A DNA stretch of 64,000 nucleotides from Aeromonas hydrophila subsp. hydrophila ATCC 7966 (GTDB taxonomy: Bacteria; Pseudomonadota; Gammaproteobacteria; Enterobacterales; Aeromonadaceae): contig NC_008570.1 of the NCBI RefSeq assembly GCF_000014805.1, positions 997,001-1,061,000 of the forward strand, read 5' to 3'. Positions 1 through 10,047 of the stretch are shown one piece after another; positions within the stretch are counted from its first letter, which is position 1, and each line of letters opens with the position of its first letter. The notes beneath the pieces were generated by a model. It worked only from the letters and a program-made list of their open reading frames with translations, was not told where the DNA came from and ran no database searches. A program made the translations under genes and the position numbers.

Positions 1-2
1 AG

Positions 3-1247
3 GAGCGTCGACTCGCCGCGGTGTGCGGCTCTCCCTTCATGCACTACGCGCTGGCGGTGGAGAGCGAACACAGCGACGTGCGGCTGTGGGGCTGGCTGGC
101 GACCCCCGAGGGTGCCAGGCCGCAGAACGATCTGCAATACACCTATGTCAACGGCCGCATGATGCGCGACAAGCTGATCAACCACGCCATCCGCCAGGCT
201 TATGACGAGCTGCTGCCGGCCGACCGGTTCGCGGCCTACGTGCTCTACATCGAGCTGGATCCGCGCCAGGTGGATGTCAATGTCCATCCGGCCAAGCACG
301 AGGTGCGCTTTCATCAGGCACGCCTCATTCACGACTTCATCTTCCAGGCGCTGTTTACTGCCCTGCGCCAGCAAGGAGCGGCCAGCGACGAGCCCCTGGC
401 CGAGACCCTGGTCGAGCTGCCGGTCAGTGCCCCCATCGAGTATCCGGGTCAGGCCCCCAGAGCCGAGTGGTATGGCGCCGAGCACAACTACCGGGCGCCG
501 GCCCGGGAAGTGCGGGAAGGCAGTAGTACCGGGCGGGCCGGCAACTACCAGCCGCCTGAGCCCCCCAGTCGGGAGGCGATGCGCGGCATGGGATCGCTGC
601 TCACCACCCTGCCGGCGGTGCAGGGCACGCCGCTGGCAGAGGCGGAAACCGCACCTGTTGCCGCTGCCGTGCCTGCCAAAGCGGGGGCGTGGCGGGCATT
701 GACCCTGGTGGAACAGGCCTATCTGCTGCTGGAGCGAGACAACCGGCTGGCCCTGCTGTCGCTGGTGCGGGCCGAGCGCCTGCTGCTGCGCCACTGGCTG
801 CTGGAAACCTGGGGTCAGGGGCTGGCGGCCCAGCCGCTGCTGTTGCCGGTCTCCTTCAAGCTGCCGAAAAACCTGGTCGCGCTGGTCGAGCAGCAGGATC
901 GTTTGCTCAAACGGATGGGGCTGGAGTTGAAAAGCGGCGGACGCGACACCATGATCCTGACTCGGGTGCCGGCGTTGCTGCGCCAGACCGATCTGGTGCG
1001 CTTATTACCCGAATTGCTGCAACTGATCGAGAGCGGATCTGACAGTGATGCCGGCCAGCAGGCTGAAGTACTATGCCAATGGCTGGTGGAGCAGGGGATA
1101 AGTCGCGAAAAAGTATACGATTTTGCCACGGCCAACCGCCTGCTGACGGAACTTGTTGCCGATTTCAGTGACCAACTGGCTAACGTTCGCATGGTGCGCC
1201 CGCTGGCGCTGGCGAGTGTGCTGGCCGAGTTTGCCGATGGCCATTGA
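3..1247 (+). CDS. mutL: DNA mismatch repair protein MutL, 3' part (5' end outside window)
   Basis: MutL couples mismatch recognition by MutS to strand incision in methyl-directed mismatch repair. The reading frame is open from base 3, so the ATPase motifs lie upstream of the window. The visible part starts in the second half of the N-terminal region, with the family-typical DVNVHPAKHEVRF stretch about 95 residues in. A low-complexity Pro/Glu/Ala linker follows, then the C-terminal dimerisation domain (about the last 190 residues). No DQHAxxE endonuclease motif is visible, as expected for a MutL from a Dam/MutH-type gammaproteobacterium. The gene is followed on the same strand by miaA and hfq, the usual enterobacterial order. 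Confidence 0.96.
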   Translation, partial: ERRLAAVCGSPFMHYALAVESEHSDVRLWGWLATPEGARPQNDLQYTYVNGRMMRDKLINHAIRQAYDELLPADRFAAYVLYIELDPRQVDVNVHPAKHEVRFHQARLIHDFIFQALFTALRQQGAASDEPLAETLVELPVSAPIEYPGQAPRAEWYGAEHNYRAPAREVREGSSTGRAGNYQPPEPPSREAMRGMGSLLTTLPAVQGTPLAEAETAPVAAAVPAKAGAWRALTLVEQAYLLLERDNRLALLSLVRAERLLLRHWLLETWGQGLAAQPLLLPVSFKLPKNLVALVEQQDRLLKRMGLELKSGGRDTMILTRVPALLRQTDLVRLLPELLQLIESGSDSDAGQQAEVLCQWLVEQGISREKVYDFATANRLLTELVADFSDQLANVRMVRPLALASVLAEFADGH

Positions 1248-1330
1248 GGGGAATGTCCCTCTTGAACCCATAAACCAGTTTTTTGCAGGTGCGCCGCACG
1301 GGCGGCGACCATGCAAGGGGAGTTTTTTAC

Positions 1331-2257
1331 GTGGCTGACTTGCCGACTGCAATTTTTCTGATGGGGCCGACGGCCTCCGGCAAGACGGATCTCGCCATCG
1401 AACTGTGCCAGGCGCTGCCCTGCGACATCATCAGCGTTGATTCCGCGCTTATCTATCGCGGCATGGATATTGGCACCGCCAAACCGAGTGCTGCCGAGCT
1501 GGCGTTGGCGCCGCACCGGCTTATCGACATCCTGGACCCTGCCGTGAGCTATTCGGCGGCCGATTTTTGCAAGGATGCGCTACGGGAGATGAAAGAGATT
1601 GCCGAGCGCGGCCGCATTCCGCTGCTGGTGGGCGGCACCATGCTCTATTTCAAGGCGCTGCTGGAGGGGCTTTCTCCGCTGCCCTCCGCCGACCCCGTCA
1701 TTCGGGCCGGCATCGAGGAAGAGGCGGCTCGCCTTGGCTGGCAGGCACTGCACGATGAACTGGTGCGCATCGACCCGGTGGCCGGTGCCCGCATCCATCC
1801 CAATGACCCGCAGCGGCTCAGCCGGGCACTCGAGGTCTACCGCATCAGCGGCAAGACGCTCACCGAGCTGACTCAGGTGCAGGGGGAGGGGTTGCCCTAT
1901 CGGGTGTTGCAGTTTGCCATCGCGCCGAGCGATCGCGCCGTGCTGCACCAGCGCATCGAGCTGCGCTTTGACAAGATGCTGCAGGGCGGCTTTGAACAGG
2001 AAGTCAGGGCGCTCTACCAACGGGGCGATCTCACCCCGGATCTTCCCTCCATCCGCTGCGTGGGATACCGCCAAATGTGGGACTACCTGGCGGGGGAAGT
2101 GGAGTATGATGAGATGCGCTATCGCGGAATTGTTGCCACCCGCCAGTTGGCCAAGCGTCAAATGACCTGGTTGCGCGGTTGGTCTGATGTGACCTGGTTG
2201 GAATCTGGTGAGTCTGGCAATCTGGCAAGGGTTGTCGCCCGTGCCGGAGTGGCTTGA
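1331..2257 (+). CDS. miaA: tRNA dimethylallyltransferase MiaA
   Basis: MiaA transfers a dimethylallyl group to the N6 of A37 in tRNAs reading UNN codons. The product is 308 aa, normal for the family. The P-loop GPTASGKT sits at residues 12-19 and is followed by the conserved [16 protein letters not shown] segment. I chose the GTG at 1331 because an AAGGGGA ribosome site lies about 10 bases upstream and the protein then begins as MiaA proteins do; the open frame extends upstream to 1283 without family similarity. It lies between mutL and hfq, as in E. coli, where promoters inside this region also drive hfq. Confidence 0.96.
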   Translation: MADLPTAIFLMGPTASGKTDLAIELCQALPCDIISVDSALIYRGMDIGTAKPSAAELALAPHRLIDILDPAVSYSAADFCKDALREMKEIAERGRIPLLVGGTMLYFKALLEGLSPLPSADPVIRAGIEEEAARLGWQALHDELVRIDPVAGARIHPNDPQRLSRALEVYRISGKTLTELTQVQGEGLPYRVLQFAIAPSDRAVLHQRIELRFDKMLQGGFEQEVRALYQRGDLTPDLPSIRCVGYRQMWDYLAGEVEYDEMRYRGIVATRQLAKRQMTWLRGWSDVTWLESGESGNLARVVARAGVA

Positions 2258-2284
2258 CACTCCTGTATAATCAGGTTGTTATAT
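2254..2284 (+). promoter_or_regulatory. candidate sigma-70 promoter elements before hfq
   Basis: A perfect TTGACA hexamer (2254-2259) overlaps the miaA stop codon. A perfect TATAAT (2266-2271) lies only 6 bases later, too close to pair with it. TTGACA could pair with TTATAT at 2279-2284 (19-base spacer), and the TATAAT would need another -35. Promoter activity here is likely but the exact start is not settled by sequence. Confidence 0.4.
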
Positions 2285-2327
2285 TGATATCCGGTGTTTA
2301 AAAACAACAAACTATAAGGAAAAGAAG

Positions 2328-2591
2328 ATGGCTAAGGGGCAATCTCTCCAAGACCCGTTTTTGAATGCGCTGCGCCGTGAGCGGATTCCTGTTTCTATCT
2401 ATTTGGTGAACGGCATCAAACTGCAGGGTCAGATCGAATCGTTTGACCAGTTTGTCATTTTGCTGAAGAACACCGTGAGCCAGATGGTCTACAAGCACGC
2501 CATCTCTACCGTGGTGCCGGCCCGTGCCGTCAACCACCACCAGCATGCGCCGGGCGCGGCTGGCGAAGAGCAGGGTGAAGCCGAGGCGTGA
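2328..2591 (+). CDS. hfq: RNA chaperone Hfq
   Basis: Hfq is the hexameric Sm-like protein that pairs small RNAs with mRNAs. The 87-residue product contains the complete Sm fold. It shows Q8 and Y55-K56-H57 of the proximal uridine-binding face and the RRER rim patch at residues 16-19. After about residue 67 the tail is short and rich in His, Ala and Glu. The ATG has a TAAGGAAAAG ribosome site. It is followed closely by hflX. Confidence 0.98.
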   Translation: MAKGQSLQDPFLNALRRERIPVSIYLVNGIKLQGQIESFDQFVILLKNTVSQMVYKHAISTVVPARAVNHHQHAPGAAGEEQGEAEA

Positions 2592-2654
2592 TATCCCGGG
2601 ACGAGGCGACTCGTCAACCCAGATTCATCATGATTCCTGTCAAGGAGCAAGCGC

Positions 2655-3941
2655 TTGTTTGACCGTTATGAAGCAGGCGAACAGGCCGTTCTGGTACATG
2701 TCAACTTCAGTGATGAGGGTGAGCGGGAGGATCTGGAAGAGCTCAAGATGCTGGTGAGCTCGGCCGGGGTCAATGCGCTGGGGGTGATTACCACCAGCCG
2801 CAGTGCGCCCAGCGCCAAATTTTTTGTCGGCAGCGGCAAGGCTGAAGAGATAGCGTCCCAGGTCCAGATGCTGGATGCCGACGTCGTCATCTTCAACCAT
2901 GCCCTGACCCCTGCCCAGGAGCGCAACCTGGAGCGTCTGTTCCAGTGTCGGGTAGTGGACAGGACCGGCCTGATCCTCGATATATTTGCCCAGCGCGCCC
3001 GTACCCACGAAGGCAAGTTGCAGGTCGAACTGGCCCAGTTACGCCATCTTTCTACTCGCCTGGTGCGAGGCTGGACCCACCTTGAACGTCAGAAAGGCGG
3101 GATCGGTCTGCGCGGCCCGGGTGAAACTCAGCTGGAAACCGACCGTCGCCTGTTGCGTGAGCGCATCAAGGCGATTTTGCGTCGGCTCGACAAGGTGGCC
3201 AAACAGCGGGAGCAGGGGCGTCGTGCCCGCAACCGCAACGAGGTGCCGACCGTTTCCCTGGTGGGTTACACCAACGCCGGAAAGTCCACTTTGTTCAACC
3301 AACTTACAGCTGCCAGCGTGTATGCTGCCGACCAATTGTTCGCAACCCTGGATCCGACCCTGCGCAAATTGGTGATCCAGGATGTGGGTGATGTGATTCT
3401 GGCGGATACAGTTGGATTTATTCGACACTTGCCCCATGATCTGGTCGCGGCCTTCAAGGCGACGCTGCAGGAGACCCGCGAAGCGGATCTGCTGCTGCAC
3501 GTGGTGGACTGTGCCGATGAGCAGATGCAGGAAAATATCGAGTCGGTGCAGCAGGTGCTGGCCGAGATCGAAGCCGATGACCGACCCCAGCTGATGATCT
3601 GCAACAAGATCGACAAGCTGGGTGAACATCCGGTCGGGCTGGAGCGTGATGAAGAGGGGCGCCCGGTGCGGGTCTGGCTGTCAGCCCAGACCGGGGAAGG
3701 GTGTGCAGACCTGTTTACGGCCCTGACTGAATTGCTGGCCGGATCCATGGTGCACCACACCCTGCAGTTGCCGCCTTCGGCCGCCAGATTGCGCAGTGCG
3801 CTCTATCGCCTCAAGGGCATAGAGCAGGAAGGTTTCAGCGAGGAGGGGGATTTTGTGTTGGAAGTCCGCCTGCAACTGGCTGACTGGAACCGCCTCATGA
3901 AACAAGAAGGTGAGAGTTTACAACGCTTTATCAGGCATTGA
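2655..3941 (+). CDS. hflX: ribosome-associated GTPase HflX
   Basis: HflX is a translational GTPase that binds the 50S subunit and splits stalled or heat-damaged ribosomes. The 428-residue protein has the N-terminal HflX domain, a coiled linker and a TRAFAC GTPase domain. G1 is GYTNAGKS at about residues 204-211, G3 is DTVGF and G4 is NKID. The start is a TTG at 2655, supported by AAGGAG at 2642-2647 and by the MFDRYEAGEQAVLVHV beginning typical of the family; no ATG fits. It lies between hfq and hflK, as in enterobacteria. Confidence 0.95.
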   Translation: MFDRYEAGEQAVLVHVNFSDEGEREDLEELKMLVSSAGVNALGVITTSRSAPSAKFFVGSGKAEEIASQVQMLDADVVIFNHALTPAQERNLERLFQCRVVDRTGLILDIFAQRARTHEGKLQVELAQLRHLSTRLVRGWTHLERQKGGIGLRGPGETQLETDRRLLRERIKAILRRLDKVAKQREQGRRARNRNEVPTVSLVGYTNAGKSTLFNQLTAASVYAADQLFATLDPTLRKLVIQDVGDVILADTVGFIRHLPHDLVAAFKATLQETREADLLLHVVDCADEQMQENIESVQQVLAEIEADDRPQLMICNKIDKLGEHPVGLERDEEGRPVRVWLSAQTGEGCADLFTALTELLAGSMVHHTLQLPPSAARLRSALYRLKGIEQEGFSEEGDFVLEVRLQLADWNRLMKQEGESLQRFIRH

Positions 3942-4032
3942 TTCGTCGATGAGATGAATGTTTGCTGGCTTCATCAACGGTTGATGGCCCGATAGAGATG
4001 ATATCCATCCGCATGTATTAATGGAGACGCTG

Positions 4033-5184
4033 ATGGCTTGGAATGAGCCTGGTAACAACGGCAAAGACCGTGACCCCTGGGGGAACAACGGCAAGAATCA
4101 GGGACCCCCTGATTTGGACGAGATGCTGCGCAAGGTGAGCCGCCGTTTTGGTGGTCTGCTCGGTGGCGGCAAGTCTGGTGGTGGCGATGTAGGCAAGTTT
4201 GGCCTCTCCATCGCCCTGATGGTGGCGGTAGTGGTGTGGGTCGTCAGCGGCTTCTATACCATTCGTGAAGCCGAGCGGGGCGTGGTGCTGCGCTTTGGCG
4301 AATACTCCCACAACGTGGATCCCGGCCTGCGCTGGAAGCCGACCTTCATCGACCGGGTGATCCCGGTGGACGTGGAATCGGTCCGCTCCCTGCCGGCTTC
4401 CGGTTTCATGCTGACCCAGGACGAGAACGTGGTGCGGGTCGAGATGGATGTGCAGTATCGCGTGGTCGACCCGGAGCAGTATCTGTTCAGCGTCACCAAC
4501 GCCGACGAGAGTCTGAGCCAGGCCACCGACAGCGCCCTGCGTTACGTGGTGGGCCACACCCGGATGGACGATGTGCTGACCACAGGTCGTGAGAAGGTGC
4601 GCCAGGAGACCTGGCAGGTGATCGACAGCATCATCGAGCCGTATCACATGGGTCTGCAGATCGTCGACGTCAACTTCCTGCCGGCACGTCCGCCGGAAGA
4701 GGTGAAAGACGCCTTCGATGACGCCATCTCCGCCCAGGAAGATGAACAGCGCTTCATTCGTGAAGCCGAAGCTTATGCCCGTGAAGTGGAGCCGAAGGCC
4801 CGTGGCCAGGTCAAGCGTCTGGAGCAGGAGGCCGAAGCCTACAAGTCCCAGATCGTGCTGAAGGCCAAGGGTGAAGTCGCTCGCTTCAACGAGTTGCTGC
4901 CCCAGTATCAGGCTGCGCCCGAGCTGACCCGCGATCGTATCTACCTGGAGACCATGGAAGAGCTGTATCAGCAGGCCAACAAGGTGGTGGTCGACATGCC
5001 GGCTGGCAACAACAGCATGATCTATCTGCCGCTCGACAAGCTTTCCGGCAAGGCGAACGCAGTGCAACCGGCCCGTCCGGCAGGTGCGCCGGTGGTGGAA
5101 CAGACCCCGCCGTCCAACGAAGGGGCCAACTCCACTCCGACTCCGCTGCGTAGCGGCGACCGTTTCAGCTCAGGGAGAAACTAA
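4033..5184 (+). CDS. hflK: FtsH protease modulator HflK
   Basis: HflK is an SPFH/prohibitin-family protein that assembles with HflC around the FtsH protease and restrains its membrane-protein degradation. The product is 383 aa: a Gly/Asn-rich cytoplasmic N-terminus (MAWNEPGNNGKDRDPWG), one membrane segment at about residues 56-76, and a periplasmic SPFH domain with a long helical region. I use the ATG at 4033 rather than the in-frame ATG at 4021, because GGAG at 4023 is then a ribosome site and the N-terminus matches the family. hflC follows after 3 bases. Confidence 0.95.
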   Translation: MAWNEPGNNGKDRDPWGNNGKNQGPPDLDEMLRKVSRRFGGLLGGGKSGGGDVGKFGLSIALMVAVVVWVVSGFYTIREAERGVVLRFGEYSHNVDPGLRWKPTFIDRVIPVDVESVRSLPASGFMLTQDENVVRVEMDVQYRVVDPEQYLFSVTNADESLSQATDSALRYVVGHTRMDDVLTTGREKVRQETWQVIDSIIEPYHMGLQIVDVNFLPARPPEEVKDAFDDAISAQEDEQRFIREAEAYAREVEPKARGQVKRLEQEAEAYKSQIVLKAKGEVARFNELLPQYQAAPELTRDRIYLETMEELYQQANKVVVDMPAGNNSMIYLPLDKLSGKANAVQPARPAGAPVVEQTPPSNEGANSTPTPLRSGDRFSSGRN

Positions 5185-5187
5185 TAG

Positions 5188-6072
5188 ATGAAAAAGATAG
5201 CTATTGGTGTCATCGCTGTGGCCGCCATGGTCTGCTTCTCATCGGTCTTCATCGTCGATGAAGGCCAGAAGGGCATCGTCGTGCAGTTTGGCAAGGTGAA
5301 GCGGGTCGACTCTGGCGAGCCGCGGCTCTATGAGCCTGGTTTGCACTTCAAGGTGCCGCTCATCGATCAGGTACGCAAGATGGATGCCCGCATCCAGACC
5401 CTGGAAGGGCAGGCGGATCGCTTCGTTACGTCCGAGAAGAAGGACCTCATCATCGACTCCTACGTGAAGTGGAAGATCGAGGACTTCTCCAAGTACTACC
5501 TGGCGACCGGTGGTGGCAACAAGATCCAGGCCGAAGACCTGCTCAAGCGCAAGATCAACAACGGTCTGCGTTCCGAGATCGGTAACCGCACCATCAAGGA
5601 CATCGTCTCCGGTGAGCGCAGTACCGTGATGGAAGATGCCCTGATGAAGATGGCGCGCTCCTCCGAGCTTGGCATCAAGGTGGTGGATGTGCGGATCAAG
5701 CAGATCAACCTGCCGGTGGAAGTCTCCAGCTCCATCTATCAGCGGATGCGTGCCGAGCGGACTGCGGTAGCCCGTGAGCATCGCTCCCAGGGCCGCGAGC
5801 AGGCCGAGATCCTGCGCGCCGACATCGACCGCAAGGTGACCGTGATGATCGCCGACGCCGAGAGTAACGCCCGTCAGCTGCGTGGTGAAGGGGATGCCGA
5901 GGCCGCCAAGATCTACGCCGACAGCTACAAGAAAGACCCCGAGTTTTTCAGCTTCGTGCGCAGCATGGAGGCCTATCGCAAGAGCTTTGCCGGTGGCAAT
6001 GACCTGATGGTCCTCAAGCCGGACAGCGAGTTCTTCCGCTACCTCAAGTCGCCGCACGGCAGCAAGCAGTAA
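5188..6072 (+). CDS. hflC: FtsH protease modulator HflC
   Basis: HflC is the partner of HflK in the periplasmic cage around FtsH. The 294-residue protein has an N-terminal signal-anchor (residues 1-20), an SPFH domain beginning with the conserved IVDEGQKGIVVQFGKV, and a C-terminal helical part with the family RxEGDAEAAKIYADSY stretch. It starts 3 bases after hflK, so translational coupling is likely. An intrinsic terminator follows at 6092. Confidence 0.96.
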   Translation: MKKIAIGVIAVAAMVCFSSVFIVDEGQKGIVVQFGKVKRVDSGEPRLYEPGLHFKVPLIDQVRKMDARIQTLEGQADRFVTSEKKDLIIDSYVKWKIEDFSKYYLATGGGNKIQAEDLLKRKINNGLRSEIGNRTIKDIVSGERSTVMEDALMKMARSSELGIKVVDVRIKQINLPVEVSSSIYQRMRAERTAVAREHRSQGREQAEILRADIDRKVTVMIADAESNARQLRGEGDAEAAKIYADSYKKDPEFFSFVRSMEAYRKSFAGGNDLMVLKPDSEFFRYLKSPHGSKQ

Positions 6073-6091
6073 GCGAGTCGTAATAACACCC

Positions 6092-6120
6092 AAGGGCCTG
6101 ATGATTCAGGCCCTTTTGTT
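6092..6120 (+). terminator. intrinsic terminator after hflC
   Basis: A 10-bp perfect stem (AAGGGCCTGA / TCAGGCCCTT) with a TGAT loop is followed by TTGTTT. It lies 20 bases after the hflC stop and closes the mutL-hflC run. Confidence 0.85.
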
Positions 6121-6183
6121 TGCCGGCCGGGGGTTTGCCGGTGTTCCGGCAGCTTGTGGACCTGGTGGTCGAGAGGAGAGGTG

Positions 6184-6372
6184 ATGCTGACATCCATCTT
6201 GATGGGGCTGGGCTTGCTGTTGCTGTTCGAGGGGCTGGGACCGCTGCTGATGCCGCGCGCCTGGCAACAGATGCTACGGCTGCTGAGCGAGCAGCCCACC
6301 GAGCAGCTGCGCCGCATCGGCGGCTGTCTGGTGGTGGCCGGGGCCGTGATTCTGTGGGCGCTGGCACGTTAG
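6184..6372 (+). CDS. yjeT: YjeT-like small inner-membrane protein (DUF2065)
   Basis: This 62-residue protein has two hydrophobic segments (about residues 2-20 and 45-61) separated by a short basic/polar loop. It matches the DUF2065 family, which sits directly after hflC in enterobacteria; its function is unknown. The ATG at 6184 is preceded by GAGAGGAG; an in-frame GTG at 6181 would add one residue. Because the hflC terminator lies between, it may have its own transcript or depend on read-through. Confidence 0.85.
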   Translation: MLTSILMGLGLLLLFEGLGPLLMPRAWQQMLRLLSEQPTEQLRRIGGCLVVAGAVILWALAR

Positions 6373-6408
6373 AGGATGGTGCTGAGCGAGCCAGACTGTG
6401 TTTGCCAG

Positions 6409-6446
6409 ACAACAAAAAAGAGGCCCTTTGGCCTCTTTTTTGTTGT
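6409..6446. terminator. bidirectional terminator between yjeT and ispB
   Basis: A 17-bp perfect inverted repeat (6409-6425 / 6430-6446) has a 4-base loop. A-tracts and T-tracts inside the arms make it a terminator on both strands. It serves the convergent yjeT (+) and ispB (-) genes. Confidence 0.9.
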
Positions 6447-6459
6447 CCGCCGATTGGCA

Positions 6460-7431
6460 TCAGGCGCTGCGCTGCACCGCCATGTGGGCCAGCGTCTCCA
6501 GCGCCTGCTTATGCCGGGAGTCTGGCAGGATGGCGAGGGCCGCGATGGCCTTGTCGGCCTCTTCCCGAGCCCGCATGCGGGAGTATTCCAGGGCGCCGGT
6601 ACGATCGAGGATGGCCAGGATCCGGTCGAGGTGCTCCATGCCGTTGCGGTGCTCGATGGCATCGCGCACCAGCTGGCGCTCTTCCGGGCTACCTACCTCC
6701 ATGGCCCGCAGCAGCGGCAGGGTGGGTTTGCCTTCGGCCAGGTCGTCGCCGACGTTCTTGCCCATCTCGTCGCTCTGGGAGCAGTAGTCCATCACATCGT
6801 CGATGATCTGGAAGGCGGTGCCCAGATACTTGCCATAGTCGGTCATCGCCTGCTCGACGGGCTCGGGCTGATGGGTCAGCACGGCGGCGAGGCGGGTGGC
6901 CGCCTCGAACAGCTTGGCGGTCTTGCAGTAGATGACCGTCATGTAGCTCTCTTCGGTGGTATCCGGATCGTTGCAGTTCATCAGCTGCAACACTTCCCCT
7001 TCGGCGATGGTATTGGTGGCATCGGAGAGGATCTCCATCACCCGCAGGTTGGAGAGCTCGCTCATCATCTGGAAGGAGCGGCTGTAGAGGTAGTCACCGA
7101 CCAGGACGCTGGCGGCATTGCCGAACAGGGCGTTGGCGGTTTCCCGGCCGCGGCGCAGGTCGGATTCGTCGACCACGTCGTCGTGCAGCAGGGTGGAGGT
7201 ATGAATGAATTCGATGATGGCAGCCAGTTTCAGGTGATCTTCACCTTCGTATCCCAGTGCGCGGGCGGCCATGACGGTCAGCATGGGGCGCATCCGTTTC
7301 CCGCCTGCACTGACAATATAGAAACCCAGCTGGTTGATCAGGCTGACATCGGACTGGAGTCTCGCCAGGATCAGTTCATTGACCGCCGTCATGTCGGCGG
7401 CACAGAGCGCACGGATAGTCTGTTGGTCCAT
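6460..7431 (-). CDS. ispB: octaprenyl diphosphate synthase IspB
   Basis: IspB elongates farnesyl diphosphate to octaprenyl diphosphate, the side chain of ubiquinone and menaquinone. The 323-residue protein has both aspartate-rich motifs of trans-prenyltransferases: the first DDVVD at residues 84-88, the second DDVMD at 211-215. GGKRMRP (residues 43-49) forms the pyrophosphate-binding site. Its divergent pairing with rplU-rpmA is the usual arrangement in gammaproteobacteria. Confidence 0.96.
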   Translation of the reverse strand: MDQQTIRALCAADMTAVNELILARLQSDVSLINQLGFYIVSAGGKRMRPMLTVMAARALGYEGEDHLKLAAIIEFIHTSTLLHDDVVDESDLRRGRETANALFGNAASVLVGDYLYSRSFQMMSELSNLRVMEILSDATNTIAEGEVLQLMNCNDPDTTEESYMTVIYCKTAKLFEAATRLAAVLTHQPEPVEQAMTDYGKYLGTAFQIIDDVMDYCSQSDEMGKNVGDDLAEGKPTLPLLRAMEVGSPEERQLVRDAIEHRNGMEHLDRILAILDRTGALEYSRMRAREEADKAIAALAILPDSRHKQALETLAHMAVQRSA

Positions 7432-7571
7432 AAGTCTCGTAACGTGACGGCAGTGATGACTGCGATTTTAGCAATGGCGGGGATTCTACACGATTTCACA
7501 ATGGGTTACAGTTAAGCGTTTGTTCACGGCGGCAGATATGCGCACAAAATAAACTTTTTGCTAAATTGGCC

Positions 7572-7600
7572 TTGCCTGAGCAAATCGATTTGCGTAGAAT
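7572..7600 (+). promoter_or_regulatory. sigma-70 promoter of rplU-rpmA
   Basis: TTGCCT (7572-7577) and TAGAAT (7595-7600) are separated by exactly 17 bases and lie about 75 bases before the rplU start. This is the best match in the ispB-rplU intergenic region. Confidence 0.7.
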
Positions 7601-7626
7601 GCCGGCCCATTGTTATAGGTTTTTGC

Positions 7627-7655
7627 GCGTGTCTGGCCTTGAGCAAAAGACACGC
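7627..7655 (+). promoter_or_regulatory. rplU leader hairpin
   Basis: An 8-bp perfect stem (GCGTGTCT / AGACACGC) with a 13-base loop lies in the 5' untranslated region, ending 18 bases before the rplU ATG. Ribosomal-protein operons often carry autoregulatory leaders. A regulatory role for this one is inferred from position only. Confidence 0.45.
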
Positions 7656-7673
7656 CTTTACGGAGTTAATCAA

Positions 7674-7985
7674 ATGTACGCGGTATTCCAAAGCGGCGGA
7701 AAACAACACCGTGTGGCCGAAGGTCAAATCGTTCGTCTGGAAAAGCTGAACGTTGAGACTGGCGCTACCATCGACTTCAACGAAGTGCTGATGGTTGCTG
7801 CAGGCGACACTTTTAAAGTAGGTGCTCCTTTCGTTGAAGGTGGCAAGGTTGTAGCTGAAGTTGTGGCTCACGGCCGTGGCGAGAAAGTGACTATCGTCAA
7901 GTTCCGTCGTCGTAAGCACCACCGTAAGCAAGCGGGCCACCGTCAGTGGTTCACTGAAGTCAAAATCACTGGCATCAGCGCTTAA
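7674..7985 (+). CDS. rplU: 50S ribosomal protein L21
   Basis: L21 binds 23S rRNA in the large subunit. The 103-residue product begins [14 protein letters not shown] and ends with a basic [14 protein letters not shown] region, as in L21 proteins. The open frame extends upstream to 7566, but GGAG at 7662-7665 and homology place the start at 7674. rpmA follows after 17 bases. Confidence 0.98.
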   Translation: MYAVFQSGGKQHRVAEGQIVRLEKLNVETGATIDFNEVLMVAAGDTFKVGAPFVEGGKVVAEVVAHGRGEKVTIVKFRRRKHHRKQAGHRQWFTEVKITGISA

Positions 7986-8002
7986 TTAGAGGAGTACGAT
8001 AG

Positions 8003-8260
8003 ATGGCACACAAAAAAGCTGGCGGTTCATCCCGCAACGGCCGCGATTCAGAAGCTAAACGCCTGGGCGTGAAGCGTTTCGGCGGCGAAACAGTTCTGGC
8101 TGGCAGCATCATCGTTCGTCAGCGTGGCACCAAGTTCCACGCCGGTACCAACGTTGGTCTGGGCAAGGATCACACCCTGTTCGCTACTGCGACTGGTAAA
8201 ATCCTGTTCGAAGTTAAAGGTCCGCTGAACCGTAAGTACGTTAGCATCGTTGCTGAGTAA
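8003..8260 (+). CDS. rpmA: 50S ribosomal protein L27
   Basis: L27 reaches into the peptidyl-transferase centre. The 85-residue product starts [17 protein letters not shown], the conserved flexible N-terminal tail. It is preceded by a GAGGAG ribosome site and co-transcribed with rplU. Confidence 0.98.
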   Translation: MAHKKAGGSSRNGRDSEAKRLGVKRFGGETVLAGSIIVRQRGTKFHAGTNVGLGKDHTLFATATGKILFEVKGPLNRKYVSIVAE

Positions 8261-8280
8261 TTACGGACCGCAAGGATCCG

Positions 8281-8309
8281 AAGCCCCGCCAACAGGCGGG
8301 GCTTTTGTT
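8281..8309 (+). terminator. intrinsic terminator after rpmA
   Basis: A 10-bp perfect stem (AAGCCCCGCC / GGCGGGGCTT) with an AACA loop is followed by TTGTTTTTC. It lies 20 bases after the rpmA stop. Confidence 0.9.
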
Positions 8310-8441
8310 TTTCTGCAGCAGTTTACGAAAAAACGGCACGCAGCTGACCCTGGCTCTGAAAGGGCATGCTTGGCAAGATGCGTATCGCCCGCAGGGGTCT
8401 GTACCACTATAATTGCGTATCGGTTTTTCGAATTAAGGTGA

Positions 8442-9653
<1,212 letters not shown>

Positions 9654-9698
9654 TCCAGATCCCGTGCGCGGTCGTGATACCGCCACCCGGTGCTGAGA

Positions 9699-9732
9699 AA
9701 CCGGAGCCTTCCCAGGCTCCGGTTTTTTTTAT
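9699..9732 (+). terminator. intrinsic terminator after obgE
   Basis: An 11-bp perfect stem (AACCGGAGCCT / AGGCTCCGGTT) with a TCCC loop is followed by an unbroken run of T. Confidence 0.92.
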
Positions 9733-10047
9733 GGGGATCGACCGGATCACCATATAGATATATTTCTTATGTCACTTATTGCCTGCCAACCGCAACTGAT
9801 TATACTGCGCACCTGAATGTAACCTTGCTGAAACAATATGCTAACCAATTGCAATGAATTGATATGCGTATCTGCTTGCGTGCATTCTTATGGAAGGTTT
9901 GCCTGTGTAAATATTTATGCTTGAAATGATCCATTAAAAGCTTGTTTGTGCATTTTATTGGGGTATTCTTGCGCCCGTTTTGCTGGGCGAGAGCATGGAT
10001 ATGCAGGTTTGCCTGGCTAAGGAAAAGTAACATTAAGGCTGTAGACC
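9733..10047. other. AT-rich gene-free leader region before the YjiH-like gene
   Basis: No convincing gene is present. The stretch is clearly more AT-rich than its surroundings and probably holds the promoter of the next gene. A dyad CAATT-N6-AATTG lies at 9846-9861. A short GC hairpin (CGCCC/GGGCG) lies at about 9972-9989. No clear riboswitch consensus was recognised. Confidence 0.5.
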